Shown here: positions 28,477 to 38,947 of the stretch, piece after piece
Numbering within the stretch: position 1 is the stretch's first letter
Layout of the letters: each line of letters begins with the position of its first letter
Assembly (NCBI RefSeq): GCF_027486195.1
Contig: NZ_JAIXPP010000057.1
Span: forward strand, 1-62,319
Direction of reading: 5' to 3'
DNA: 62,319 bases
Source of the DNA: Novosphingobium sp.
Lineage (GTDB): Bacteria > Pseudomonadota > Alphaproteobacteria > Sphingomonadales > Sphingomonadaceae
Made by a program: the position numbers and the translations under genes
The notes under the pieces: model-generated
The model's database searches: none
Told to the model about the DNA's origin: nothing
What the model saw: the letters and a program-made list of their open reading frames with translations, nothing else

Positions 28477-28636
28477 GGAGGCCTCCTTTCGTCCTGTTGG
28501 AGCCAGCTGGCCCCGCAGAGTGAGCGGTCAGACGGGCGCAAGCGCACCCTCCCGCACGGAATCAGGCCGGGGGCAGGCCCCTGCCGGAAGTGGGCGCCAT
28601 TAGCGGGGAAGGGCCGCGTTGGCAATGGGGGAGGAA

Positions 28637-28659
28637 GGGGCTGCGCGGTTCGCAGCCCC
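28637..28659 (-). terminator. Probable terminator hairpin after the RTX-type gene
   Basis: Minus-strand GGGGCTGCG and CGCAGCCCC form a perfect 9-bp stem with a 5-nt loop, 8 bp beyond the stop of the giant gene, followed by TTCCTCC rather than a clean T-run. It probably separates the repeat-protein transcript from rplK. Confidence 0.5.
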
Positions 28660-28667
28660 AACCCGCA

Positions 28668-31600
28668 TCAGACAAACAGGAAGTCTGCCAACTGGATCGA
28701 CGTCGGCGCGGTTAAGATGCCGAGGTCGGCGACTTCGATAACGTCAGAGCTGTTCGTGTAGCTCGCATCGAGTGCGTGGTAGAGTACGGTGTGGTTCGCG
28801 CTGTTCGTGCCGACAATGAACACCCCCTCGCCGACACTGCCGCCTGCCGCCGCGATCAGATAGTTCTGGACATCACCGACGCCGTCGAACACGCCGCCGG
28901 TGTAGATGATCAGGTCCTTGCCGGTGATATCGGTGGCAGTGGATCCGGTGGCGAGGCGCTGATCAAACAAGGCGCCGTTGAAGTCGAACGCGCTCGCGGC
29001 GAAGCGCAGATCGTCAGCGGAAGCGAGGAAGTCGGTGATGGTGTCAGTGTAACCGTCGCGCGTTTGCCATCCGAACACGTCCGAACCCGCACCACCAGTC
29101 AGCGTATCTGCCCCCTGGCTGCCGATGATCAGGTTGTTGCCGCTGCTGCCGGTCGCATTGAGGCCATAGAAACTAGCGCTCCAGTCAAGGTTCTCGAAGT
29201 TCTTGACCGTCGCCGTGTCCCCGATGCTCTGGTCTGCCACTTGGGACAGATCAATCTGGTCAACGACGCCTTCGCTGTAGGTATAGACCAGCGTGTCGCT
29301 GTCAGCCCCGCCGTCGAGTGTCGTGCTGTAAAAGCGGTAGCCATAGTCGATCCGGTCGTTGCCGGCATCGCCAAAGGCCTGCGTAGCATCGGACCAATAG
29401 CTCTCGTTGGCTGATTTCAGCGTGTCATTGCCGCCATTGCCGTGAATAACGCTCGCATAGTTGACACCGATGATCGTCTCGTTGCCGCCAGCTCCGTTAA
29501 CGGCAACGGTATCGAGAAGATCCATGTAGTTCCAGCTGGCTGTCGACAGATTGACCGTCGTGCCTGACGCCACGTTAAAGATGAATGCCTCGGCAGTTGT
29601 GCCGTAGTAGCCCCCGTTGGCATAGAAGGTGCCAATCCCGGCCGCCTGCGCACCGGTGAGGGTGATAGTCATGCCCTGTTCGAGATAGTTGCCCTGCGCA
29701 TCCTGCGCATTGGCATTGAGGGTTTCGATGTTCTGCACCGTACCGACGCTGAAGTCCGTCGTCCCGCGGACGAAGAGCTGGTCATAATCGCCTTGCCCGT
29801 TGATCATCTCGCCCGCGACGAAATCGCCGGAATTGATGTAGAAATTGTCCTGCCCGATGCCACCGAGCATCGTGTCGGCTCCGCCGTTGCCGATGATCTC
29901 CGCACCGGCAGCCCCAGCGGTGAGCGTATCGGCAGCACTGCCGCCATAGATGTTGCTGCGAACATCGGCACGGCCGCTCACAGTCACTGCAGCAGTCGCA
30001 CCGGATGCATCGACATGCTCGAACCCGCTGACCGAGACCGTATCGCCGCTGGTCTGGTCGGCATTGTTGAGGAACATCGTGACCGCGCTGAACACCTTCA
30101 GCGTATCGGTATCCGCCCCGCCCTTGATGCTGCTGGCGGTGCTGCGATACGTGATCAGGTCATCGCCGGCCCGGCCGTCGATGGCATCGAGCCCCGCACC
30201 GCCATCGATGATATCGCCCACCGAGCTGCCGAGGATCGTGTTCGCCGCACTGCTGCCGGTGGCGGTAAGGCCATAGAAGCTGGTGCTCCAGTCAAGGTTC
30301 TCGAAGTTCTTGGCCGTGACGGAATCGCCGATGGTCTGGTCCGTCGCCGAAGTGAGGTCGATCAGATCGGCGTTGCCGGCGGCGTAGCTGTAAACCAGCG
30401 TGTCACTATCCGCCCCGCCATCAAGCGTGACGGTGATGAACGGGTAGCCATAATCGATGCGATCGTTGCCGGAATCGCCGAACACTTGCGTGCCATCCGC
30501 CCAGTAGCCGGAGGACGGCGCTGTCTTGATCGTGTCGTTGCCGCCGTTGCCGTGGATGACACTGACGAAGGTCGGCCCGGTAATCGTCTCGTTCCCGGCT
30601 GCGCCGTTGATGGCGAAGGTATCGGTTGCGTCGAATTGGTAAAAGGTAATCCCTGAAAGATCGACGGTCGTACCCGATGCCACGTTGACGATGAATGTTT
30701 CGGTCGTACCGTTATAGAAGCCGTTCGCGTAGATGTACTGGAACCCGGCCGCCTGCGCGCCGGTGAGCGTCACTGTCACCCCCTGATTGAGCAGATTGCC
30801 GTTGGCGTCGGCCGCAATGGCAAGAAGCGTTTCGACGTTCGAGATCGTGCCGCCTGAAAGGTTCATCGTCGCGCGGACAAACAACTGGTCGTAATCGCCG
30901 CTGCCCGCCCCGTTGATCGATTCGCCAGCGGCAAAATCACCGGCATTCAGGTAGAAGTAGTCGGACCCAGCCCCACCGACCAGCGTGTCAGCCCCGCCAT
31001 TGCCGGTGATATCCGCGCCGAAAGCTCCCGCGGTCAACGTGTCCGCCCCGCTGCCGCCGATCAGCACGCTGCGCAGATCGTTGCGCCCGATCGCCGTGAA
31101 CGACACCGCCGATGCAGAACCATCGACGTTCTCGAACCCGCTGACCACAGCGGTATCACCGCTCGACTGATCACCGTTGTTGAGGTTGATCGTCGCCGCG
31201 CCAACAACCCGCAGGGTATCGGTATCAGCACCGCCGCCAATGGTGCTGGCCGTGCCGCGATAGGTGATGGTGTCGTTCTGGTTACCGCCTGTTACCACAT
31301 CGGCACCGGCACCGCCGTCGATCCAGTCACTGCCATCGCCGCCCGCGATCGTATCCGCGCCGGAACCGCCGATCAGGCGGTTGTCGTAAGAGTCACCCGT
31401 CAGGCTCACTCCGGCTACCAGCGCCGAGGCATCGACGTTCTGGAATCCCGAGACAGCGACGGTGTCGCCCGATGTCTGGTCGGCATTGCCCAGATTGACC
31501 GTAGCGGCAGCCGCCAGAACCAGCGTATCGTTCTGCACCGCATTGTAGGTAAAGCCCTCGTAGTAGGCATTCACCTCGACCTCGGTGCCGCGATATGTGA

Positions 31601-34600
31601 TCGTATCCGCGCCATCGTTGCCGAAGACACTGTCGGCACCGCCATTGCCATCGAGCACGTCGTTGGAATACGACCCGTTGATCACGTTGGCGCCGCTGCT
31701 GCCCTTTACGATGCCCCCGGTGAAGCCGGAACTGCTGTAGCCGGTGTTGGGATCGTAGGCCTGCAACAGGTTGACGTTTTCGAAGCCGGTCGTGTTGGCG
31801 GTGTCGCCAAGGCTCTGATCCACCTGGCTGAGATCGAAGCTGCCGCCGGAAACCGAAACGAGCGTGTCGGTGTCGGCTCCGCCTGCCACTACGGCATCGC
31901 CCGCATGCCACACGATGCTATCGTTGCCCGCGCCGCCGTTAGAGGTGTTGGAACCACCAAAGGCTTCGATGAAATCGTTGCCGCCGTTGCCGTTGATCGT
32001 ATCGTTGCCGCTGCCGCCAAAGAGGCTGTCATCCTGCGCGTTGCCACTCGCGGTCTGCCCGCCAGCGCCAAGATTGAGATAGTAGCGGTTTGTCGCAGTC
32101 TGGCCGTTGATCGTCAGGCCCGCCGTATCGTTGGCCACGAAGTAGATCGTGTAGCCGCCACCCGTGATCGTATCGACAAAGTTGACGACCTCGAACCCGG
32201 TGACCGCCGCGCTCATCACGACCGAACTACCGTAGTAGTTATCGATCTCGATGGTATCGGTACCCGTGCCGCCCGAAAGCGATGACGGCGCATTGAAGAA
32301 ACCGCTGAGCACCTTGAGCGTATCGTTGCCCGCGCCGAGCGTGCCGCTGAGCTTGCCTGCAGCCGGACCGGCGTAGACGCCGAAGCCGGAATCATAGGCG
32401 CTCAGGAACAACGTATCGTTGCCATCGCCAAGATTGACCTGCACCGCACTGTCCGCGTTCGCCACGCGCGTGATATTGAGCGTATCGACGCCCGTGCCCG
32501 CAGTGATCGAAATGCTCGTGCCCTGCGCGGTGCTGATGATGTCGTCGTCGAGCAGGATCGTATGGTCGGCGTTGTCGGTCGTCACCGCCTCGATCTGCTG
32601 AATGTTGATGCCCGCAAGATCGATCGTGCCGGCACCCGTGATCGCCAGCGTATCGATCACCGCGCCTGTCCCACCGTTCACCGTATCGCCTGCGTCGAGC
32701 GCGGAGGCGGCAAACCGGAAGGTATCTGCGCCCGAGCCGCCGAACAGGGTATCGTTGCCGGTGCCGGCCGTCAGATCGAGCCGGTTGGTCGCGGTGACGA
32801 CATCGCCGCCGTTGATGAGGTCGTTGCCGCTTCCGCCGATGACCGCCACTGTCGTTGCCGTGGCGGAGGAAACCATTGCATCGGTGAGGTTGAAGGTGTT
32901 GGTCCCGCCTGCCAGCTGGACCGTTTCGATCCCGGAGACATTCGTCAGCGCGGATGCGGCGATCGTCCCTGCCGAGGTCAGCAGCAGCGTATCGGTCCCG
33001 GTGCCGCCCTGCACGGTGTCGCCCGCCAGATCGGCTGCGGCAAAGCGGAATGAATCCGCGCCGGTGCCGCCCTTGAGCACATCGAGGCCCGCACCCGAGC
33101 GCAAGTCGACCGCGTTTGCGCCGGTGACGGCCGAAGCGTCGATGGTGTCATCACCGTTACCGCCGGTGACGATGATCTTCGCGCCCGTGACCCCGGTAAA
33201 GTTGCCGTTGACCAGCGTCAGGCCGTTGGTACCTGCCGCAAGATTGATCGTTTCAACGCCGCTGAGGTTTGCCAGGGCGTTTGACGCGAGCACGCCAGCA
33301 GTGGTGAGGACAAGGAAGTCGCCGCCAAGGCCGCCAATGATCGTATCGCCGGCAAGATCCGCCGAAGCAAACGTGAACAGATCGGCCCCTGCGCCGCCCT
33401 TCAGCACGTCGACCCCTGCGCCCGAGCGGATATCCACCGCGTTCGTGCCGGTCAGGCCGGAAGCATCGATCGTATCGTTGCCGCTGTTGCCGAAAACGGT
33501 GATCCTGGTGCCCGATGCCACCCCGGTGAAGTTGCCATCGACCATGGTCAGGCCGTTGGTGCCTGCCACCAGCTGGATGATCTCGACCCCGGTCATGTTC
33601 GCGAGCGCGGTAGCGCCCAGCGCGCCGGCCGTGCTCAACGCCAGGAAATCGGTGCCAAGGCCGCCACTGATCGTATCACCTGCCAGTTCGTTCGCGGAAA
33701 AGCGGAACGCATCCGATCCTGCGCCGCCCTTAAGCACATCGACGCCGAGGCCGGCCCTGATATCGACGGCATTCGCGCCGGTGAGGGCCGAGCCGTCGAT
33801 CGTGTCGTTGCCGGTACCTGCCTTTATGCTAATCTTCGCGCTGGCAACACCTGAAAAATTGCTGTTGACAAGCGTAATTGCATTAGTGCCGTTGGCCAAA
33901 AGAATGCTTTCGACTGCAGTCAAACCTGCCAGCGCATTGGCGCTAAGCACGCCTGCCGTGGTAAGCAGCAATGCGTCCGCGCCCCCATTGCCAGTCACTG
34001 TGTCAAGCGCGTCGAGGTTCGCGGCCGCGAATTGAAGCAGATCGCCCCCTGCGCCCCCTTTCACGATATCCGCACCCGCGCCGGATCGAAGATCTGCCGA
34101 ATTGGCGCTGGAGAGGCTCGACGCATCTAGCGTGTCGCTACCGGTGTTACCGTTAACGATAAGACGCCCGCTTGCCACCCCGACGAAGTTCGCATCCAAC
34201 AATGAAAGGCCGTTCGTGCCCGCAGCAAGATTGATCGATTCGACGCCATTCATGTTCGCGAGTGCGTTCGCAGCAAGCACACCGGCGGTGGACAGGATCA
34301 GGATGTCGTTGCCAAGACCGCCGGCGATGGTATCACCAGCAAGGTCCGCAGCAACAAAGTTAAAGAGATCATTGGCCCCGCTGCCCTTTAACACATCACT
34401 ACCAGCGCCTGCTGTAAAATTGACTCCGGTCGCTCCGGTAAGGCCGGACGCGTCAAGCGTATCATTACTGCTATTGCCGTTTACGGTGATCCTCCCAGCG
34501 GCAAGACCGGTCGCGTTGGCATTGGCCAGGGTCAGGCTGTTGGCGCCCGCTGCGAGGTTGATGACCTCTACACCGCTAATGTTCGCGAGTGCGCTAGCGC

Positions 34601-35414
34601 TCAGCACACCGGCAGTAGTAACAACGAGATAATCGGTGCCAGCACCACCGATGACCATATCGCCGGAAAGTTCGGCGGCAGTAAAGTAGAAGAAATCACT
34701 CCCGGCACCGCCCCGGAGCGAATCAAGCCCTGCACCGGCACGGAAATCGACTACGTTTGCACCGGTAAGACTGGAAGCATCGAACGTGTCGTTGCCACTC
34801 GTGCCAAATACCGTGATCTTGGTGGCAGTCACGCTGACATAGTTGGCATCGATCAGCTTCAGGGAGTTACTGCCGGCGGTAAGCTGGACGACTTCAACAC
34901 CGCTCATGTTGGCGAGCGCGGTTGCGCCGAGCGCGCCGGCGGTGGTCAGGACCAGGAAGTCGGTGCCAAGACCGCCGATGATGGTGTCACCCGCGAGGTC
35001 TGCTGCGGCGAAGCGGAACGAGTCTCCGCCCGCGCCGCCCTTCAGCGTGTCCAGCCCGGCTCCCGAGCGGATATCGACCGCATTGACGCCGGTCAGTCCC
35101 GAAGCGTCGACCGTGTCGTCGCCAGCGCCGCCGGTAACGATGATCTTTGACCCGGCCACCCCGGTCAGATTGCTGTTGAGCAAGGTGATGCTGTTGCCGC
35201 CCGCAGCGAACAGGATCGAAGGAATTCCAGTAACACCGGCCAGTGCGTCAATTGCCAGAGCGCCCGCAGTAGTCAATTGCAGGACGTCGGCCCCGCCGCC
35301 GCCTGTCAACGTATCGAGCGAATTGAGATCCGCTGCTGCGAATTGAAAAGTATCGGCTACCGCGGTTCCGGAGAACACATTATTGGTTGCCGCCTGACCA
35401 ATGAAAATTGCCAT
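28668..35414 (-). CDS. Giant RTX-type calcium-binding repeat protein
   Basis: A 2,248-residue protein, start taken at the ATG at 35414 ('AIFIGQAATNNVFSG'); an alternative ATG lies four codons upstream. No Sec signal. Residues ~48-920 are eight tandem copies of a ~109-residue unit ('TTAGVLSANALANLSGVE' ... 'GNDTIDASGLTGANAVDIRSGAG' ... 'GGAGSDAFRF'). The rest carries RTX nonapeptides (GGxGxDxxx, e.g. 'GGSGADTLTAG') mixed with longer modules, two of them near-duplicates 369 residues apart. The C-terminus ('TAPTSIQLADFLFV') has the short hydrophobic ending of type I secretion substrates. No protease, lipase or toxin domain was recognised, and no type I exporter genes are in the window. Probably a secreted or surface adhesin/S-layer-like protein. 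Confidence 0.88.
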   Translation of the reverse strand: MAIFIGQAATNNVFSGTAVADTFQFAAADLNSLDTLTGGGGADVLQLTTAGALAIDALAGVTGIPSILFAAGGNSITLLNSNLTGVAGSKIIVTGGAGDDTVDASGLTGVNAVDIRSGAGLDTLKGGAGGDSFRFAAADLAGDTIIGGLGTDFLVLTTAGALGATALANMSGVEVVQLTAGSNSLKLIDANYVSVTATKITVFGTSGNDTFDASSLTGANVVDFRAGAGLDSLRGGAGSDFFYFTAAELSGDMVIGGAGTDYLVVTTAGVLSASALANISGVEVINLAAGANSLTLANANATGLAAGRITVNGNSSNDTLDASGLTGATGVNFTAGAGSDVLKGSGANDLFNFVAADLAGDTIAGGLGNDILILSTAGVLAANALANMNGVESINLAAGTNGLSLLDANFVGVASGRLIVNGNTGSDTLDASSLSSANSADLRSGAGADIVKGGAGGDLLQFAAANLDALDTVTGNGGADALLLTTAGVLSANALAGLTAVESILLANGTNAITLVNSNFSGVASAKISIKAGTGNDTIDGSALTGANAVDIRAGLGVDVLKGGAGSDAFRFSANELAGDTISGGLGTDFLALSTAGALGATALANMTGVEIIQLVAGTNGLTMVDGNFTGVASGTRITVFGNSGNDTIDASGLTGTNAVDIRSGAGVDVLKGGAGADLFTFASADLAGDTIIGGLGGDFLVLTTAGVLASNALANLSGVETINLAAGTNGLTLVNGNFTGVTGAKIIVTGGNGDDTIDASAVTGANAVDLRSGAGLDVLKGGTGADSFRFAAADLAGDTVQGGTGTDTLLLTSAGTIAASALTNVSGIETVQLAGGTNTFNLTDAMVSSATATTVAVIGGSGNDLINGGDVVTATNRLDLTAGTGNDTLFGGSGADTFRFAASALDAGDTVNGGTGAVIDTLAITGAGTIDLAGINIQQIEAVTTDNADHTILLDDDIISTAQGTSISITAGTGVDTLNITRVANADSAVQVNLGDGNDTLFLSAYDSGFGVYAGPAAGKLSGTLGAGNDTLKVLSGFFNAPSSLSGGTGTDTIEIDNYYGSSVVMSAAVTGFEVVNFVDTITGGGYTIYFVANDTAGLTINGQTATNRYYLNLGAGGQTASGNAQDDSLFGGSGNDTINGNGGNDFIEAFGGSNTSNGGAGNDSIVWHAGDAVVAGGADTDTLVSVSGGSFDLSQVDQSLGDTANTTGFENVNLLQAYDPNTGYSSSGFTGGIVKGSSGANVINGSYSNDVLDGNGGADSVFGNDGADTITYRGTEVEVNAYYEGFTYNAVQNDTLVLAAAATVNLGNADQTSGDTVAVSGFQNVDASALVAGVSLTGDSYDNRLIGGSGADTIAGGDGSDWIDGGAGADVVTGGNQNDTITYRGTASTIGGGADTDTLRVVGAATINLNNGDQSSGDTAVVSGFENVDGSASAVSFTAIGRNDLRSVLIGGSGADTLTAGAFGADITGNGGADTLVGGAGSDYFYLNAGDFAAGESINGAGSGDYDQLFVRATMNLSGGTISNVETLLAIAADANGNLLNQGVTVTLTGAQAAGFQYIYANGFYNGTTETFIVNVASGTTVDLSGITFYQFDATDTFAINGAAGNETITGPTFVSVIHGNGGNDTIKTAPSSGYWADGTQVFGDSGNDRIDYGYPFITVTLDGGADSDTLVYSYAAGNADLIDLTSATDQTIGDSVTAKNFENLDWSTSFYGLTATGSSAANTILGSSVGDIIDGGAGLDAIDGRAGDDLITYRSTASSIKGGADTDTLKVFSAVTMFLNNADQTSGDTVSVSGFEHVDASGATAAVTVSGRADVRSNIYGGSAADTLTAGAAGAEIIGNGGADTMLGGIGQDNFYINSGDFVAGEMINGQGDYDQLFVRGTTDFSVGTVQNIETLNANAQDAQGNYLEQGMTITLTGAQAAGIGTFYANGGYYGTTAEAFIFNVASGTTVNLSTASWNYMDLLDTVAVNGAGGNETIIGVNYASVIHGNGGNDTLKSANESYWSDATQAFGDAGNDRIDYGYRFYSTTLDGGADSDTLVYTYSEGVVDQIDLSQVADQSIGDTATVKNFENLDWSASFYGLNATGSSGNNLIIGSQGADTLTGGAGSDVFGWQTRDGYTDTITDFLASADDLRFAASAFDFNGALFDQRLATGSTATDITGKDLIIYTGGVFDGVGDVQNYLIAAAGGSVGEGVFIVGTNSANHTVLYHALDASYTNSSDVIEVADLGILTAPTSIQLADFLFV
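32657..35273 (-). repeat. Eight tandem ~327-bp coding repeats in the RTX-type gene
   Basis: The 5' third of the gene encodes eight consecutive ~109-residue units recognisable by 'TTAG.L...ALA...GVE', 'GND(T/D)IDAS.LTGAN.VD.R.GAG.D.LKGG' and 'AADLAGDTI.GGLGTD'. Boundaries are approximate (placed by eye). Copies stay similar at DNA level, so length variation by recombination is likely. Confidence 0.85.
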
Positions 35415-35426
35415 GCCCCAGATCAC

Positions 35427-36083
35427 CTTTTTTTGAAAATGTAATTGGGCCTTCTTGGCCGAATCCCCTACGCGTTAGGATGCATATACGTAGACTTACG
35501 GTCAACCATGATTATGCACCCCCGGTACAATTTCGGGAATCACTCCATTCTGGGTTGACATTTATGTAAGTGAGGCGGAAGGCGGCTGATATGTTGGTCT
35601 GATCAATCTGCTCAGCTTTCATTATCTTCAGCGCACATTTCCTCTGCCAGCCTTGGCATCGATATTGTGGTCAGCGCTGTGAATGCATAACTTTGCCACC
35701 AGCGGCTTCGAACAATTCTGTATAAGTCACCGGAGCGAGTACCCGTAGCCAAACTTGATCACACCGCTTTCGGCCCATTTGTTAACCAATCAGGTTATCC
35801 ATCCGATCGCGCAGAAATCGCGGCCAAAGCGGCCGCGCCGGGTTTCCGGAAGGGAACCAGCCGCGGCTGGCATGGGTATCAGACAGTAAACGCCTGAATT
35901 TTGCCGTCCGGTTGCCACGAAGGCGTGGTTTATGCGTTTGCGGTCTGATCGGCACGAAGGACGATTGGCGTGCCACACGGCGAGGCGCGATTTCCCGGCC
36001 CTGCCGATATGGTCGGACGAACCGTTGCGCTTTGTCGCCACATGGTTATCCCTTGACTCTTCAGTCGTTCGTCGGGGCCTCAC
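35427..36083. other. Long divergent intergenic region
   Basis: About 650 bp between the divergent RTX-type gene and the DUF3857 gene, AT-richer than the coding DNA. Short frames inside (e.g. minus strand 35782-36089) show no family features. It must contain both promoters; no box pair was convincing. A GCGGCC-AAA-GCGGCCGC palindromic stretch lies at about 35820-35836. The length would suit complex regulation of the repeat protein. Confidence 0.6.
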
Positions 36084-38879
36084 TTGCACAGAAACCTAAT
36101 TGCCGCAGTCGTTGTTTCGGCGCTTGCCTCCACGTCTGCACGCGCGGCTGACAAGGTCCTGATCGCCCCGGTGCCCGCCTGGGTGACGCAGGCCCCGCCC
36201 GTGCTAAAGGCGGACAGCGCGGTGCGCTTCGATGAGCAGGTGCAGGTCGATGGTGCCACCACCACCGTCTATATCGACACCATGCGCCAGGCCTCGAGCC
36301 CGGAAGCACTGCTGCAAATGGGCACGCTGACCTTGCCTTGGCAGCCTGACCACGGCGACCTCACGCTGCACAAGCTGGAGATCATCCGCGGCGATGCTGT
36401 GATCGATGCACTTGGCAAGGGCGAAGGCATCACCGTGATCCGGCGCGAGGCGGGGCTGGAGCGGCTGATGGTCGATGGCCAGCTCACGGCGGTCAAGCAT
36501 ATCGAAGGCCTTCGCGTGGGTGACGTGCTGCGCATGGTGTTCAGCATTTCCGAGCGCGACACCGCGCTGGCAGGCCACGTGCAGGATGGCCTCGTGCTGC
36601 TGCCCGCGCCGCTCAAGGTCGGCTTCGGCCGGGCGCGGCTGGTGTGGCGGACGGCCAGTCCGCTGACGGTGAAGTCGCTGGCGCCGGGGGTCACGCCCAC
36701 GCCGAAGCCCGTCGACGCGACCTGGACCGAAATCGTGGTGCCGCTGCCGGTGGCAAAGCTGCCCGATGTCCCCAAGAATGCACCGAGCCGGTTCACGCCG
36801 TTGCCCTTGCTGCAGTTCACCAGCTTCCCTGACTGGGCCGCGGTCGCCAAAGTCATGGCGCCGCTTTATGCGGTGAAGGACACGATCCCGGCAGGCTCTG
36901 ACCTTGCCGCGCGGGTCGATGCGATTGCAAAGCGATCCGCCGATCCGGTCACCCGCATGGCCGATGCGCTGCGGCTGGTGCAGGACGAGGTGCGCTATGA
37001 ACTGATCGCGATGGGCAACGGCAACTATGTGCCGCAGGCCCCCGCCGATACCTGGGCGAAGCGCTATGGCGATTGCAAGGCCAAGACCCTGCTGCTCCTC
37101 GCAGTGCTCGATCGGCTGGGGATCAAGGCCGAGCCGGTGATGGCGAACAGCAAGCGCGGTGATGCGGTGCCAGACATGGTGCCCGCCGCGCTCGCGTTCG
37201 ACCATGTCTTCGTCCACGCCAAGGTGGGTGAGGAGGACTTCTGGCTCGACGGCACGATGCTGGGTTCGCGCCTCGCCGATATCCGCGATGTACCCCGCTA
37301 TGGCACGGTGCTGCCGATGGGTGGCACGATCGAAGGCAGCAAGCCCGCGCTGTTTGCGCTGCCGCTGCGCGCGCATACCCGGCCCGATATCGAAGCAGAC
37401 CTTGCCTACGACATGGCCGCCGGGCCGCACCTTGCCACGCCCTATCACCTGACACTGCGCTACAACGGCACGTACGCCGCGGCCTACAAGGTCGATCCGG
37501 GCCCGAATTACGACGAGAAGCTGACGGGCTTTGCCGAAAAGGCGGCCACCAACTGGATCGGCGACACGTTCGTCGGCAAACCGCGCTCGACCTGGGATGC
37601 CGAGGCGGCCGTGTGGACGCTGGACTTCGACGGCATTGCCTATCCGGACTGGAAATACCGCGACGGGCACTATGCGCTCGCGGTGCCGCCGAGCCTCAAG
37701 GTCACCTACGACGCCCCGCGCGACCGGGCGGCATGGCGCGCGATCCCGGCGCTGATCAGCGAGCCATGGCATGCGCGGCTGCGCACATCGTGGAACCTGC
37801 CCGATGCGGGCAAGGGCGTGACGCTGAGCGGCGGCGATCCCGGCAGCCTCGACCTGCCTGCCGCCATCTGGCAGCGCCGCCTTGCACTCGCCGGAGGCAC
37901 GCTTTCTGAGGAAATCGTCTCGCGCGAAAGCGGAGCCGAAATCGCACCCGACAAGGCGAGCACCACCGCCAAGGCGATTTCCGATGCGATGGAGCGCACT
38001 GCGCGCCTCTCGCTCGATCCCGCCTACCCAAAGTGGTGGGATGATGTAGCGCGGCGCAAGGGCAGCCCCGCGCTCGCCAAAGTGCGTGCGATCCTCGATG
38101 CGCGCATTGCCGACAAGCCCGACGATGCGACGCGCCTGACCGACCGTGCCTGGTTCGAACGGACGCTGTTCAACTGGGCCGCAGCCGAAGCCGACTATAC
38201 CCGCGCCATCGCGCTCGATGCCTCGGCAGACCGCTATCTCAAGCGTTCGGGCCTCCGCAGCAAGATCGGCAATCGTGCCGGTTCGCTCGCTGATACGCAG
38301 GCCGCCTATGATCTCGAGCAGGGCAATGCCGATGCCCGCAGCAGCCTTGCCTATGATCTGATCGAGGCAGGTAAAGCGGACGAAGCGCTCAACCTGCTGC
38401 CCACCGACCTCGACATCGCCACCGACGACGGCCTCTCGAACTTCCTCGAAAAGGTCGACCGGCTCGAACAGGCCGACCGGCATGACGAGGCGCTCGCCAT
38501 GCTCGACGAAGCACTGGAGAAGCGCGGCTCGTCAGCCAAGCTGCGCAATGCGCGCTGCTGGTATCTAGGCCTCAGGAACACCGCGCTCGATACCGCGCTG
38601 GCGGATTGCAACAAGGCGATCGAGCTCGATTCCGACCCGGCGATGTACATGGACAGCCGCGCACTGGTGCACTTCCGCGCGGGCCGCCTGAAAGAAGCCA
38701 TGGCCGATTACGAAGCCGCGCTGGCGGCGGAACCCGAACAGACCGCCTCGCTCTTCATGGCCGGAATCGTGGCGGACCGCATGGGCGACAAGACGAAGGC
38801 GGCGGCGCTGTCAAAGGCAGCGAAGACGATGTTCCCGGATGTGGGGCACTTTTACGCGCACTACGGGATCAAGCCGTGA
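36084..38879 (+). CDS. Exported DUF3857 / transglutaminase-like protein with TPR repeats
   Basis: A 931-residue periplasmic protein with a TTG start and a signal peptide ('IAAVVVSALASTSARAAD'). Residues ~50-230 are the DUF3857 domain. A transglutaminase-like domain follows with an intact triad: Cys331 in 'RYGDCKAKT', His374 in 'FDHVFVHA' and Asp389 in 'FWLDGT'. Residues ~680-925 are TPR helices ('AEADYTRAIALDASADRYLKR', 'ALADCNKAIELDSDPAMYMDS'). Such proteins are common in Bacteroidetes and sphingomonads; the transglutaminase fold often acts as a peptidase or amidase. Substrate unknown. It faces away from the RTX-type gene. Confidence 0.88.
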   Translation: MHRNLIAAVVVSALASTSARAADKVLIAPVPAWVTQAPPVLKADSAVRFDEQVQVDGATTTVYIDTMRQASSPEALLQMGTLTLPWQPDHGDLTLHKLEIIRGDAVIDALGKGEGITVIRREAGLERLMVDGQLTAVKHIEGLRVGDVLRMVFSISERDTALAGHVQDGLVLLPAPLKVGFGRARLVWRTASPLTVKSLAPGVTPTPKPVDATWTEIVVPLPVAKLPDVPKNAPSRFTPLPLLQFTSFPDWAAVAKVMAPLYAVKDTIPAGSDLAARVDAIAKRSADPVTRMADALRLVQDEVRYELIAMGNGNYVPQAPADTWAKRYGDCKAKTLLLLAVLDRLGIKAEPVMANSKRGDAVPDMVPAALAFDHVFVHAKVGEEDFWLDGTMLGSRLADIRDVPRYGTVLPMGGTIEGSKPALFALPLRAHTRPDIEADLAYDMAAGPHLATPYHLTLRYNGTYAAAYKVDPGPNYDEKLTGFAEKAATNWIGDTFVGKPRSTWDAEAAVWTLDFDGIAYPDWKYRDGHYALAVPPSLKVTYDAPRDRAAWRAIPALISEPWHARLRTSWNLPDAGKGVTLSGGDPGSLDLPAAIWQRRLALAGGTLSEEIVSRESGAEIAPDKASTTAKAISDAMERTARLSLDPAYPKWWDDVARRKGSPALAKVRAILDARIADKPDDATRLTDRAWFERTLFNWAAAEADYTRAIALDASADRYLKRSGLRSKIGNRAGSLADTQAAYDLEQGNADARSSLAYDLIEAGKADEALNLLPTDLDIATDDGLSNFLEKVDRLEQADRHDEALAMLDEALEKRGSSAKLRNARCWYLGLRNTALDTALADCNKAIELDSDPAMYMDSRALVHFRAGRLKEAMADYEAALAAEPEQTASLFMAGIVADRMGDKTKAAALSKAAKTMFPDVGHFYAHYGIKP

Positions 38880-38947
38880 GGGGTCCGGAAAGCACGGTCC
38901 TTGCCCGGAAGGGCTGTTTTAGCTGCATGGTGAGCTAGGAAGAAGCC

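Noticed and set aside
28668..35414. CRISPR-like regular repeats
   Set aside because: The periodicity is in-frame protein repeat structure (109-residue units and RTX nonapeptides), not short direct repeats with unique spacers; no cas genes are present.
35782..36089. A possible third, diverged copy of the structured element or a small gene on the minus strand
   Set aside because: It shares a GGCCGCTTTGGCCG core and a GW.P...PLWPR peptide pattern with the element, but flanking stems and terminal repeats are not recognisable. The likeness is too weak without a covariance search.
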